DNA of 64,000 bases from Anthoceros angustus (Eukaryota > Streptophyta > Anthocerotopsida > Anthocerotales > Anthocerotaceae). The stretch is taken from contig VJWM01000281.1 in NCBI GenBank assembly GCA_010909165.1, positions 1 to 64,000 on the forward strand. The letters are read 5' to 3'. Position 1 is the stretch's first letter, and every line of letters starts with the position of its first letter. A program made the translations under genes and the position numbers. Under the pieces are notes generated by a model that saw only the letters and a program-made list of their open reading frames with translations, made no database searches and was not told where the DNA came from. Below, piece after piece: positions 11,640 through 24,115 of this stretch.

Positions 11640-11945
11640 AGCTGAATTTGAATCGCACTCAAGAAATGGTGCCTCCTCTCTCGCTTTCCTCTTCATACAC
11701 CAACTCCTCTTCAACCACCTCCTTTATTTGTTGTTAGTGATTTCCATCCCTTCTCGGGGGTTTTCTTCCAGTTCTTGCCTCCCCTTGCGAGGCAAGGCAA
11801 AAGCAACCTCCTCCTCAGCGCCCTTGTCTCCTCCTCCTCCCAAGGCAGCCGTGCAAGCACTTGCGTTTTCCTCCCTCAATTGATTTCTTCTTGCGGCTCG
11901 GATCTCTTGCGATGGCCGGTGGGGGTGACCTCCTCGGCTTTCTCC
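11640..11945 (-). pseudogene. B1 leader ORF, Glu/Lys/Arg-rich
   Basis: On the minus strand there is a broken frame rich in Arg, Lys and Glu with a segment reading EEEVA...KGRQELEEN and then EEAPFLECDSNSAT. It lies about 300-600 bases after the primer site, where gag or an upstream ORF would begin. B2 has the same frame plus an extra 116-bp tandem copy. The high charge suggests a nucleic-acid-binding or coiled-coil region, but I do not recognise a family. Confidence 0.4.
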
Positions 11946-12198
11946 TCGTCCTCCCTCACTGACATCGCAAGCGTCCTCATAGCCTCCAACACCGGATGGT
12001 CAAAGAAAAATCAGCCCCGACTCGGCCACGGCGTTTTGCTGAGAACACACAAATCACACCATTCGGGGAGCGTGGGCTCCTCCTTCCTTGCACGGGTTCC
12101 AGGACGTGAGCTTCTTCCTAGACCCCGCTCCACCTCCTTACAAGATCTTCCGGCTCTTCTCAAGCTAGCGAAAATCTCAAAATTTCAACGTTCATCAA

Positions 12199-12218
12199 CA
12201 AGTCCACAGCGCCAAAAA
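12199..12218 (-). promoter_or_regulatory. B1 primer-binding site region
   Basis: Directly after the CCCACA end of the 5' LTR (minus strand) comes TTTTTGGCGCTGTGGACTTG. Many plant gypsy elements have TTTGGCGC at this place. In B2 it reads TTTTTGGCGCTCGGGACTTG. I cannot assign the priming tRNA from sequence alone. Confidence 0.65.
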
Positions 12219-15200
12219 TGTGGGAAATCCGGGGCTTCAGATTCACCCTCTAGTGGCCACACTTATCACTTATCGCTAAATACATAGGTTTCGTCCCATG
12301 AGACTCTTGTTTGTCGGTCCGCATCAAGGCACAAACCACACGCCTCTTCACACCCCAAGCTCCCTCACACGGTGGAGCAACTTCAACTCACTCCCACGGC
12401 AGCACGCCTCACCATGCGCTCTCAATCACCGCTTCTAGACCTACAACGACACCCTCGATTATGGGTCCACACCCCACGGAGGTCGGCTACGCGTAGGGAC
12501 CCCCTACGTTGCAGCGCGACTTCACCACCCGTGATCGTCCACTATTCCTTTCCCATCGCCTTCCCACAATTGGCACACCCCTCAACCACCAACTCTCGGC
12601 GGCCGCGCGCTCCGCCGTGGATCACCGCTCCTGGACCTAGCGACATCCTCGTCGTAGGTCCCACCCTATGCAGTAGGTCCACCGTCTGCGGGGACCCCCT
12701 ACGTAGGCGCGACTTCTCCACCCGTGATTTTGAGACCTTAGCTTCCGGTCTCGGTTTGGTGCGGATTTGGGACCCTCCCTTAGGCTCGACTTGGGCCTTC
12801 TTCTTACTCTAATCTCTACCTACTCCTCTACTCAACATTCGGCTCCACATTCTCCTCAACACACTCACCTCAACTCAACTCCTCATCCTCCTAATCTAAC
12901 CTTACTTCAAGCTCGGCCCTAGCTCGCCCTCAGCTGTGCACAGGTGCCTACAAACAAGTTCTTCCTTGGGGGTTGCTATGAGTTTGCACAGACAGTGAGA
13001 ACCTCCAGTCTTTCCATAGTCTACCCTCAAGCCGAGTTCCTTGGGCATCGCCACACACCCAAAGCAAAGCAATTTCACGCAACCATTCACAAGGGGCAAC
13101 TGCGGGCGCTCGCAAGGGAGCCTCAACACTCCGAGCAAACTCCCTCTCTACGGGCCTTCGTTGGCAGGCCGCACGAACTTCCTTCACAAGGAGCAAAGGA
13201 CTCGCGAGTTTGGGAGGCGCAAGAGATAATTTTACTTCAAGCTCCCTCCTTTTATAGGAGGTCCTCACATACTGACCTCCCACAGGCCCCACAGCCGCCT
13301 CACTCCTTATTTTAGTGTATCCCTACTCTTTTAAGTTCGACATCCAAGCATCTTGGGTAAAATTCTATTCTAGCAAATTCACCTATGTGAGCCTTAATGG
13401 CTCTCCCCATTCCTATCTAGCTAGTCAACACACCCCTCTTGGGTTGACAAGCATTAATGCTGTCCTCCCTAAAGAAAAGTCTCCCCAAGCAATGAGCCCA
13501 CACTCCAAGCTACCACCCTTCAATTACCTCTAGATGTAGTGCATCGCTGGTGATCCTACGGATGTAGGGCCACCCTCTACACCTCCTACGGACGTAGGGT
13601 CACTTCTTATGGCCTCGCCTCCACACTCTCCTTGAAGGTCTCCCGTGGCGGATCTTGCTCCATGCCTTCCTCTTCCTCCTCCAAGTCATCCTCTCGGCCT
13701 TCCATACACATCGGATGTGTTGGGCTCCCGGCACCACTAGTCCTTGCATCCCTACCTCGTTCCTCAAGTTCCTCTCCGGCTCCCTAGCCAACTTGCCCTT
13801 CTTAGGTGCAGCGCTTTCACCATCTTGTACCTTCAAAATAAGCGCACCAAGACAAGCTTGGGCGCCACCTTGTTTCCACCTAGTTGTCACCTCGGTTTCT
13901 ACACACAATTGCGATTTCTTCACTTGCCACACAAAATCCACCGAGAGCAACCTTTTCCACTTACTTCCTCTTCACTCCACAGTCCCACCTAGCTCAAACT
14001 TGATGCCCTGCATACACTCCTTATGCGCCCAAATCCCTCACTTGCAAGGTCCTAGGCACGCAAAATTCAGCTGCCCTCTTCTGTTGTGCTTCAAATCCCT
14101 TCACACACAACTCCTTATGCACACCTCCTTCTCCTTGCACACATGGGCACGTTCTCACCAAGTCCTTGCTCTAGCTTTCCGCATTCTTTGCATGCACAAG
14201 CTCTTTGCTCGCTCTTCCGATTCCTCGCTTCCTAGGTGCCACTCCTACACACCGCTTGCATGGACACCCTACACTACCTACCCCTTTATTTTTATTATTA
14301 TTCCTAAATATCCTTGGCCACACTACTACCTACCCACATATATTTATGTTTTATTAACTTCCTAGGTTTGTACCCTATACAAATCTTGCTTCCCAAGTCC
14401 ATGTAGGGTGTCGCACTTCCAAGTTGCCCACATAGCTCCACTCCCTACGTGGGGACCTCACCACTCCTGGTGGGAGACACTCTCATCCTACCTACCCCCT
14501 CATGGGGAGCTCACCACATCCCTACCCATGTGAGGGCACTCACACCTATCTATCTGCCTAACTAATCCCTACTTGTTCCCTACATCTCCCTACTTGTTCC
14601 CTACCTCGGTGGGGCGATTGCCTACTTATGGACACGCACCGTCCTACCCTATACATGAATACATGAATACATGACATACATACATACATAGAGTGCACCT
14701 CCCTTCACTGCTCCGGCGGGTGCACCTCCCTCATGAGTGACTTTGAAACCCTATGCAGCCTCAGCTGTCCATGTGGGGCCCCCCCCCTCCATTCTTGTAG
14801 GGCCAACTATCACCCACACCTACCCTAGGGCTCTCATGTGACAAATATAATAAGTTGAAACACCTCACACAAAGGTGCCCCATCCGTCTTGATCCACCCC
14901 TAGGACGCTTAACTCTGGGTTCTTACATTTCCTTTGTCCAACACACCCAATTGGCTTGCTGTCACTCATCAAGAATAAAATGAACTTATTCCCGGTGAAC
15001 TTCTCATCTCGTACCAACCCTCCTTGCTATCCATTTCTCCTCGCGGCCACAAGCGGCCTCCCTTCACTTTGACTTGACTTGCAGGCCCACTGCAAATTCC
15101 GCGTCATGATGCACACCCGTTGTGATCCCTTCACCATGTTGCGGCCACACAGCTTCCTTCTATGGTTTGGCCACACCTCCATCTTGCAGCTACAAATTCA

Positions 15201-16085
15201 CTGCCGTGAGTGCTCTACCACGGCCTTTCCTAGTTCAACACACCTATCATGCCATCCTCACATCGTGACTCCATTGAGCACTTCCATGTGCCTCGCATCA
15301 TGGCCTCCTCTTGCAACCCTTGTGGCTGCTCACCTCAACATGAGCTCCTCGCTCCCATCCTTGCACCAATTCTGCTCCTCTCTGCATCTTGAGCTCCCAA
15401 CCGAGAGCCCCATAGCAGATCTGCACAATTCCACCATTACGGGCACTTGACCCATCTTCCTGCAACCCTTGCCACACATCTCTACCTAGCAGTCCTCCTT
15501 CTTGCAAAATCTCAATATGAGCACGCCCATGTCTCACTTCTTCCACACATGTGGCAAATTACTTTGCCTTCCCCTCAAACTTGGTGGTGGCCCCAATAAT
15601 CGAGGCCTTTGCCTCTGCCAAGCCTATCAGGCTGCTTGTCGGCAACCTCAAACTACTTCCTTGGCTTAATTGCCTTCACCCTTTTCCTACCGTGGTAGGA
15701 GCTACTCTGTTGGGTCATCAAAGCAGCTAGCTGGGCACGCTTACCTCACGGTGGTGGGACATTCTCATACCACACTACGGGGTGGGAGTTCTCTCCGCCT
15801 TAGCCTACTGTGGTAGGAGTTTCTCCTCTCGGTGGTAGGATACCTCCTACCGCAGGTAGGACATCTCCTACCGTTCACATATGTCTCCTACCCTCCTCAC
15901 TAGAGGTCATTTGATCCGTTTCTTTTCCCTAAGTATCCTCTCTGCCTTCCGTGACATCCTACAACTCCAGCTTCAATCAGACAAAAACATTTCTCGCATG
16001 TTTCCACCAAACCATTTCTATCAAAAGAATTCGGACTGTTCAAAACAACTCATAAACCGATTTGCCCCAAACTTTTAGCGTTCCT
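12219..16085 (-). repeat. B1 5' LTR (~3.87 kb)
   Basis: It is colinear with the 3' LTR at 3941-7800. The outer end reads GCGTTCCT where GCGTTCCACA is expected, and then returns to the array (GGATAGGCACC, presumably GATGGGCACC). The terminal ACA is missing in the same way at the outer end of B2. It contains an intact TATA box (13248-13257) and the hairpin family. Confidence 0.85.
13248..13257 (-). promoter_or_regulatory. B LTR TATA box
   Basis: The minus strand reads CTATAAAAGG, a near-ideal plant TATA box, at about 2.8 kb into the LTR. Transcription would start about 30 bases further on, near the conserved TAAAATTATCGTGTCTTGCG segment, giving a long U3. Other copies are at 20017-20026 (B3), 23557-23566, 29771-29780 and 30924-30933 (B2). 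In the B1 3' LTR the box has lost bases. Confidence 0.6.
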
Positions 16086-16804
16086 GGATAGGCACCTGAG
16101 ACCCCGCGAGGCCAAAATTTGGGGAGCAAGAGTCTCTTGGATCTTGGGAGCCACATTTGAGTAGCCATCGCGCTTGTCCAGAACACGTGTTCAAATATTT
16201 GACTCACCTTGTTCTTGTTGAGTATGCCTAACTCGGTTAGTTGATCCTAGGTTAGTCTCTCAAGCTAAACTAACAGTACATCCTATAGCTAGCTAGCTAG
16301 CCCTCGTGCTTGACTGTCGGACGCCGCCACGGCCCGGGCCGGATTAGGTGGCTCGGCTATGTCCATCATGTACCTCATGTTATGTCCTTCACGGTGGAGC
16401 TTGCTCAATCCTCCGTGACGATTAACAAAAGCTCATACACTCTTAAGTGCACAAGCACGAAGCAATTGTAACTATGGTTGATATAAACATAATTTCTAAG
16501 AAGGCACAAGTTGGTCTTGAAGATGGTGCTGTGTCGTATTCTGGCACCATTCTTGCGTGCCTTTTGAGACATGTTGTATGATTCCCCAATGTGCCAAGAG
16601 ATTATTCTTTTACTTGTTCAAACATGAAGATCACTTTTTGGTCTTTGCCCTCTTCCTCGTCTTGGCATTTTCGGCTGATTTGTGGAGCAACCCACTAATG
16701 TTTCATTATAACTTATTTCAAAAAACTTTAATGAAATCCATATGGACATATACATATGTCCAAGCAGTTCTAAATCAGGGCGTGAGGAAAATGCAAATGC
16801 TAGC

Positions 16805-17071
16805 CTAGTCTAGAAAAATAATGAGTTTTGCTTTCTCACCGTCTTCTTGGACCGCGTCAACCCGGTAGTAGACATCGATTGGCACGCTTAGGCTATGAAT
16901 ATCGGTCTCAAATATTTTTCACAGGCGTGACGAGGCACGACCCACTGTCGTCTTCTTGTTCAAGGTACAATACACTATTTCAAGATCGCAGTGGACATTT
17001 GAAAGGTCCTTGAGATAGCTTTGCACGACTTTTGTGATTTTTGGTTTTGCCCAGCTCTTACGCTTGCCCAT
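16805..17071 (-). pseudogene. Elf1-like copy in U2, frameshifted
   Basis: The family Met is present (17069-17071). Indels occur in the CAGGCGTGACGAGGC region that encodes the second cysteine pair and in the lysine-rich start, so no full frame remains as read. Confidence 0.7.
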
Positions 17072-17699
17072 GTTTCTCAATGTCTTATTCTGTGAGTTAG
17101 GCTCTTTATTTTCTTGGATCTAAAAAGCGAAAGGAGAGCGGTTACTAGGATTCAATACCGTGTTGTTCACACGATGGAACATATAGTCTTTCTTTCGGTG
17201 AAATTTCTCGGTATTTATTCAAAGATATTTACAAGCCAGCTCACAAAAAAACCCTATTGTGGCTATCATGATGTGCAAGCTTGATCACATGTTGCTCACC
17301 CTAATAAACCCCCACGGTCCTAGTTCATAGTTCAAATCACTTGGCCAACTACTAGTTGAATTCAACGGCATTGCCAATCGAGGAGGTCTTTACTATGTAG
17401 AAAAGGTTTTTTTTTTTTTTGGTTGGAAGTTTCATGCCAAAGTGGTTAAAAAGTAACGTTTGGGTCGGACCGTTCGATGATAGTTCATACATAAGCAATC
17501 ATGCTTTAGTAGAAATTAATCCAAAATAGAATGTAGTTTCTCTTTGATGTAGACTAAGACTAAGCTTGAACTATCATTGAACTACTAGTTTGGCATGGAC
17601 CTCGTCTGTGTTCTTGTTCTCTTTGCACTTTTGAATAGGTTTTCAAAGTTTTGGTGTTTCATACTCAAGATGGGGTATTGTTATTCTTCTTCTATTTAT

Positions 17700-17924
17700 C
17701 TATCTAGGTACATGACTAGCATCAACAAATCCATCAATTGCAAGAATGTATCCAAGCGATGGACAATAAACACCAACAATATTTTTGCCAACTTCATTGC
17801 TAGTTCTAAATAAAGCTCCAAAACCTACATTATTTACATCGTCCTCGAAATTAGCATACAATGAGCCTAATTGTGTCTTCGTATATGTGGGCGTGGTTTG
17901 ATCTTGGCATGCAAGTCCTTGCAC
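17700..17924 (-). pseudogene. Second conserved frame, U2 copy
   Basis: Open for 74 codons with the CPSLGYILAIDGFVDA ending, then SHVPR in place of MYLDR because the GTACATGACTAG variant shifts the end. Confidence 0.4.
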
Positions 17925-19300
17925 TACATGTCGGTACTAGGTGCTTCTTTGGCTTCTTGATCCCACTCCTCGTGAGACAGTTTTATGAGCCTCCAATGTG
18001 CCATGTGATTATTCTATTACTTGGCCAATCACGATGATTACTTTTTGGTCTTTGCCCTTTTCTATTCTTGGAATTTTGGTGATTTGTTGAGTAGCCTACC
18101 AACTACGGACCGTGATCCAAGGGGCGAGCATAGTCTCGATGAGCTAAGCACCTAATCGGCTGCAGCAGCGAGATGGTGGACGGCAAGGAGGCGGCTTGCG
18201 ACTAACCATAGTCGTGCTAGCCTAGGTTAACTCACTAGAGCATAGTTAGCAAACCGTAGTCAAGAACCTCGGGTTACACAAATTGGACATGGACACGGAC
18301 CGCGCGGGGCTACAAGTCACCGCGCCAAGATCAAGAAGACTCTCTTCTTCATGCCCCTCGCCTCGCCGAGGCCCTCGTCATGCGCTCATATATGGTATCA
18401 AAAGCCTATCCATCGATGCATTGCGGCGATGTTTCTTGAAGATCTCAATGCCGGGTGGATCAAAAGAAGGAGATATGGGAGCTTGCGTGCGATCGGCATT
18501 TATTGGGGCTTAGGGCGACGGAGCAGACCTTGTCATAGCATTAGGGCTTATCCGACTTCTAGAAGGTAGTTAATATAAGCGGCATCCTACGAGATGGGCA
18601 CCCACGAGGCACGAGGAGGCGGCAAGCTGGGAGAGAGAGTCTCTTGGATCTTGGGGGCAATTTGAAGTAGCCAGCGCCCAGCCACGTGTTCAAATATTTG
18701 ACTCACCTTGTTCTTGACTAGAGTATGCCTAACTCGGTTAGTTGATCCTAGGTTAGTCTCTCAAGCTAAACTAACGTACATCCTATAGCTAGCTAGCTAG
18801 CCCTCGTGCTTGCGGCTATGTCGGATGCCGCCAGCCCTCGGCCGGGGATTAGCTCGCTATGTCCATCATAGCCTCGCGATCGACTATGTCCTTCACTGGA
18901 GCTTGCTCAATCCCGTGTGATTAACAAAAGCTCATACACTCTTAAGTGCACAAGCACGAAGCAATTGTAACTATGGTTGATATAAACATAATTTCTAAGA
19001 AGGCACAAGTTGGTCTTGAAGATGGTCTTTGTGTATGTATTCGCACCATTCTTGCGTGCCTTTTGAGACATGTTGTATGATTCCCCAATGTGCCAAGAGA
19101 TTATTCTTTTACTTGTTCAAACATGAAGATCACTTTTTGGTCTTTGCCCTCTTCCTCTTCTTGGCATTTTCGGCTGATTTGTGGAGCAACCCACTAATGT
19201 TTCATTATAACTTATTTCAAAAACTTTAATCAAATCCATATGGACATATACATATGTCCAAACATACAAATCGGCGTGAGAGGAAAATGCAAATGCTAGC

Positions 19301-19563
19301 CTAGTCTAGAAAAATAATGAGTTTTGCTTTCTCACCGTCTTCTTGGACCGCGTCAACCCGTAGTAGACATCGATTGGCACGCTTAGGCTATGAATATCGG
19401 TCTCAAATATTTTTCACAGCGCCGCACGAGGCCCCCTCGTCTGCCTTCTTGTTCAAGGTACAATACACTATTTCAAGATCGCAGTGGACATTTGAAAGGT
19501 CCTTCGATAGCTTTGCACGACTTTTGTGATTTTTGGTTTTGCCCAGCTCTTACGCTTGCCCAT
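19301..19563 (-). pseudogene. Elf1-like copy in U3, frameshifted
   Basis: The family Met is present (19561-19563). The second zinc-pair region (CACAGCGCCGCACGAGGC, near 19416) is altered. B LTR sequence follows within 200 bases upstream on the minus strand, leaving the TATA-like site but removing everything beyond. Confidence 0.7.
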
Positions 19564-19735
19564 GTTTCTCAATGTCTTGTTACCGTGAGTTAGGCTCTTT
19601 ATTTTCTTGGATCTAAAAAGCGAAAGGAGATTTCCATTAGGATTCAATACCGTATTTGTTCACACGATGGAACATATATAGTCTTTCTTTCGGTGAAATT
19701 TCTCGGTATTTATTCAAAGATATTTACAAGCCAAC

Positions 19736-20950
19736 AAGTTCTTCCTTGGGCGGTTGCTATGAGTTTTGCACGAGAACCTCCGAGTCTTTCCTGTAGTCTA
19801 CCCTCAAGCCGAGTTCCTTGGGCATCGCCACACACCCAAAGCAAAGCAATTTCACAACCATTCACAAGGGAGCAACTGCGGGCGCCGCAGGCAGCTCTCA
19901 TGCACTCCGAAACTCCCTCTCTACGGGCCTTCGTTAGCTTGCGGGCGAACTTCCTTCAGCAAAGGACTCGCAGGTGGGAGGCGCAAGACACGATAATTTT
20001 ACTTCACAAGCTCCCTCCTTTTATAGGGAGGTCCTCACATCTGACCTCCCACAGCGCGCCCTCTTGGCCTGCCTCACTCCTTATTCTAGTGTATCCTATG
20101 TCCTTTAAGTTCGACATCCAAGCATCTTGGGTAAAATTCTATTCTAGCAACTTCACCTATGTGAGCCTTAATGGCTCTGTCAACATTCCTATCTAGCTAG
20201 TCAACACACCCTCTTTGGGTTGACAAGCATTCTGTCCTCCTCTAAAGAAAGTCTCCCCAAGCAATGAGCCCACACTCCAAGCTACCACCAACCCCTTCAA
20301 TTACCTCTAGATGCGTCATGCTGGTGATCCCTACGGATGTAGGGCCACCCTCTACACCTCCTACGGACGTGGGGTCAACTTCTTATGGCCCTACCGCCTC
20401 CACTCTCCAAGAAGGTCTCCCGTGGCGGATCTTGCTCCATGCCTTCCTCTTCCTCCTCCAAGTCATCCTCGGCCTTCCATATATCGGATGTGTTGGGGCT
20501 CCGGCCATTCCTTGCATCCCTATTCTCCAGCCTCAAGTTCCTCTTCTGGCTCCCTAGCAACCAACTTGCCCTTCTTAGGTGCGGCGCTTTCACCATCTTG
20601 TACCTTCAAAATAAGCGCACAAGACAAGCTTGGGCACACCCCCGCTTGTTTCCACCTAGTTGTCACCTCGGTGTCTACACACAATTGCGAGCCTTCACGC
20701 CACAAAATCCACCAAGAGAGCAACTTGCCCTTTTCCACTTACTTCCTCTTCACTCCACGGTCCCACCTAGCTCAAACTTGATGTCCTCCCACCTCCTTAT
20801 GCCCAAATCCCTCACTTGCAAGGTCCTAGGCACAAAATTCAGCTCCTTGCCCTCTTCACGATTGTGCTTCAAATCCCTTCACACACAACTCCTTATACGC
20901 ACACCTCCTTCTCCTTGCACACACATGCGTTCTCACCAAGTCCTTGCACT
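19736..20950 (-). mobile_element. B3: internal LTR fragment of family B
   Basis: About 1.2 kb of B LTR, from ACAAGTTCTTCCTTGGG to CACCAAGTCCTTGC, matches 4677-5925. It includes the TATA box (20017-20026). It has no LTR ends and no target duplication. Both edges are shared words: TACAAGCCA on the left and CAAGTCCTTGC on the right occur in both the array and the B LTR. This is a template-switch or chimera footprint, not a transposition. Confidence 0.8.
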
Positions 20951-21601
20951 ACATGTCGGTACTAGGTGCTTCTTTGGCTTCTTGATCCCACTCCTCGTGA
21001 GACAAGTTTTATGAGCCTCCAATGCGCCATGTGATTATTCTATTACTTGGCCAATCACGATGATTACTTTTTGGTCTTTGCCCTTTTCTATTCTTGGAAT
21101 TTTGGTGATTTGTTGAGTAGCCTACCAACCACGGGGACCGTGATCCAAGGGGACGAGCATAGTCTCGATGAGCTAAGCACCTAATCGACGAGCGACCAGA
21201 GATGGTGGATGCGGCAAGGGAGGCTGGCTTGCGACTAACCATAGTCGTGCTAGCCTAGGTTAACTCACTAGAGCATAGTTAGCAAACCGTGAGTCAAGAA
21301 CCTCGGGTTACACAAATTGGACATGGAACCACTGACCGCGAGGCTACAAGTCACACGCGCCAAGATCAAGAAGACTCTCTTCTTCATGCCCCTCGCCTCC
21401 CATGATCGAGGCCCTCGTCATGCGCCATATATGGTATCAAAGCCTATCCATCGATGCGGCCGATGTTCTTGAAGATCTCAATGCCTTTGGGTGGATCAAA
21501 AGAAGGAGATATGGGAGCTACGTGCGATCGGCATGTTGGGGCTTAGCGAGCAGACAAGCCTTGTCATAGCATTAGGGCTTATCCGACTTCTAGGCGGTTA
21601 A

Positions 21602-21626
21602 TATAAAGCGGCATCCTACGAGATGG
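21602..21626. repeat. Array family A, unit U4, left stub before B2
   Basis: The first 25 bases of the U4 minus-strand LTR, ending in GATGG (21622-21626), the left target-site duplication of B2. Confidence 0.85.
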
Positions 21627-24115
21627 TGTGGGAGGAAAACCCGGGCTTAGATTCACCCTCTAGTGGCCACACCCTACACTACCTACCCACATATTTATGT
21701 TTTATTATTCCTAGGTTTGTACACCTTATCCCAATCTTGCTTCCCAAGAACCCATGTAGGGCCACCCTCTACACCTCCTTCTCCTTGCACATAGACCTCT
21801 CACTCCCTACGGTGGGAGACCTCACCACTCCCTATGGTGAGACACTCTCATCCTACCTATCTACCTACCTAACTAATGCCCATAGGGCCGCACCCTACAT
21901 CCTACCCGCATCTGTCCCTACTTGTTCCCTACCTCGGTAGGGATGCGTGGACACGCACCGTCCTACCCATATACATACATGAATACATGAATACATACAT
22001 ACATAGTGCACCTCCCTTCACACTCCCGTGGTGCACCTCCTCGTAGGGCACCTCCTCCTACGGTGGGGTGCCATGCCTCACGTCCACTACCACATCCTAC
22101 CTATCTACCTACCCTACGTACCCATTTTGACACCTCATCCTACCTATCTACCTACCTAACTAATGCCCATAGGGAGCCCCCTCCATTCTTGTAGGGCCAA
22201 CTATCACCCTACACCTACCCTCGTAGGGCTCTCATGTGACTTCACAAATATAATAAGTTGAAACACCTCACACAAAGGCCCCATCCGTCTTGATCCACCC
22301 CTAGGACGCTTAACTCAGTTCTTACATTCACATCCAACACACCAAATTGGCTCACAACACTCACCTCAACTCAACTGAATAAGTTATTCCCGGTGAACTC
22401 CTCTCGTATCAACCCTCCTTGCTACCCATTCTCCTCGCGGCCACCACGGCCTCCCTTCACTTTGACTTGCACGCAAATTCCGCCGTCATGATGCACACCC
22501 GTTGTGATCCCTTCACCATGTTGCGCACCGCAACCGCCTTCCTATGGTTTGGCCACACCTCCATCTTGCAGCCCATCTACAAATTCAGCTGCAGTGCTCT
22601 ACCATGGCCTTTCCTAGTTCAACACCGCCTATCATGCCATCCTCCCGTGACTCCATTGAGCACTTCCATGTGCCTCGCCATAGCCTCCTCTTGCAACCCT
22701 TGTGGCTGCTCACCTCAACATGAGCTCCTCGCTCCCATCCTTGCACCAATTGCTCCTCTCTCGCATCTTGAGCTCCCAACCTAGAGCCCTGCGGATCACT
22801 GCACAATTCCACCATTACGGGCACTTGGCCCATCTTCCTTAACCCTTGCCACATCTCTACCTAGCAGTCCTCCTTCTCCTTGCAAAATCTCAGCATGAGC
22901 ACACCATGTCTCACTTCTTCCACACATGTGGCAAATTACTTTGCCTTCCCTCAAACTTGGTGGTGGTCCCCAATAATCAGGCCTTTGCCTGCAAGCCTAT
23001 CAACAGCTTGTGGCAACCTCAAGCTACTTCCTTGGCTTAATTGCCTTCACCCTTTTCCTCGTGGTGGGAGACCTCACCACTCCCTATGGTGGAGACACTC
23101 TCATCCTACCTATCTACCTACGGTGGTGGGACATTCTCCTCAACACTCACCTCAACTCAACTCCTCATCCTCCTAATCTAACCTTACTTCAAGCTCACTG
23201 CCCTAGCTTACGCAAGACAACCGCCTGGGTCCGCCTACAAGCCAACAAGTTCTTCCTTGGGCGGTTGCTATGAGTTTGCACTGACAATGAGAACCTGTGG
23301 AGTCTTTCCTGTAGTCTACCCTCGAGAGTTCCTTGGGCATCGCCACACACCCAAAGCAAAGCAATTTCACAAAGAACCATTCACAAGGGAGCAACTGCAG
23401 AGGCGCCTGCAAGGAGCGAGCCTCCGCCAAGCACTCCGACCACCGCAAACTCCCTCTACCAGACGTTAGCTTGCGGCACGAACTTCCTTCACAAGGAGCA
23501 AAGGACTCGCGAGTTTGGGAGCGCAAGACACGATAATTTTACTTCACAAGCTCCCTCCTTTTATAGGGAGGTCCTCACATACAGCCTCGGCGCCCTCCTG
23601 CACGCCTCACTCCTTATTTTAGTGTATCCCACGATTTAAGTTCGACATCCAAGCATCTTGGGTAAAATTCTATTCTAGCAAATTCACCTATGTGAGCCTT
23701 AATGGCTCACAACATTCCTATCTAGCTAGTCAACACACCCTACTGGGTTGCACAATGCTGTCCTCCCTAAAGAAAGTCTCCCCAAGCAATGAGCCCACAC
23801 TCCAAGCTACCACCAACCCCTTCAATTACCTCTAGATGCGCCGATCGCTGGTGATCCTACGGATGTAGGGCCACCCTCTACACCTCCTACGGTGGGAGAC
23901 ACTCTCATCCTACCTATCTACCTACCCTCCTCACTAGAAGGTCATTTGATCCGTTTCTTTTCCCTAAGTATCCTCTCTGCCTTCCGACATCCTCAACTCC
24001 TTCAATCGAACAAAAACATTTCTCGCATGTTTCCACCAAACCATTTCTATCAAAAGCATTCGGACTGTTCAAAACAACTCACTTAAACCAGTTGCCCAAA
24101 CTTTTGCGTTCCACA
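21627..24115 (-). repeat. B2 3' LTR, internally deleted and mosaic (2.49 kb)
   Basis: The LTR ends are intact, but about 2 kb is lost by a jump at TGGCCACAC (21666). Further switches occur near 21750-21800 (short pieces from four LTR positions), 22080-22150 and 22345-22375. At 23056-23160 the LTR jumps back to the CTCAACACTCACCTCAACTC segment, so part of the LTR appears out of order. A TATA box is kept at 23557-23566. Confidence 0.75.

Larger units (their letters stand above)
3941..16085 (-). mobile_element. B1: ~12.1-kb non-autonomous Ty3/gypsy-like LTR retrotransposon
   Basis: The element lies on the minus strand. The 5' LTR is 12219-16085, the internal region 7801-12218 and the 3' LTR 3941-7800. 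The inner LTR ends read TGTGGAACGC and CCTCCCACA in LTR sense, giving canonical TG...CA. A polypurine tract abuts the 3' LTR and a TTTTTGGCGC primer site abuts the 5' LTR. The internal region has a gag-like motif on the right and integrase ends on the left, which confirms the orientation. I found no reverse transcriptase or integrase catalytic core. LTRs near 3.9 kb around a 4.4-kb internal region recall plant LARD or TR-GAG type elements. It interrupts the LTR of array unit U2. Confidence 0.85.
16086..18573. repeat. Array family A, unit U2, right part after B1
   Basis: It resumes the minus-strand LTR (to about 16420) exactly where the stub at 3918-3940 left off. The full unit order then follows: P1, Elf1-like copy, a run of 14 T, second minus frame (17700-17924), P2 and PBS-like word (18393). 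Stub plus this part gives about 2,511 bp, so B1 is a clean insertion. Confidence 0.9.
18574..21601. repeat. Array family A, unit U3 with B fragment replacing 0.7 kb
   Basis: The unit starts with the minus-strand LTR (18574-18920) and an Elf1-like copy. At about 19735 it switches into B LTR sequence, and it returns to the array at about 20942. The replaced part (poly-T tract and second minus frame, about 0.7 kb in other units) is missing. From 20942 to 21601 it carries the same private variants as the end of U1. Confidence 0.85.
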
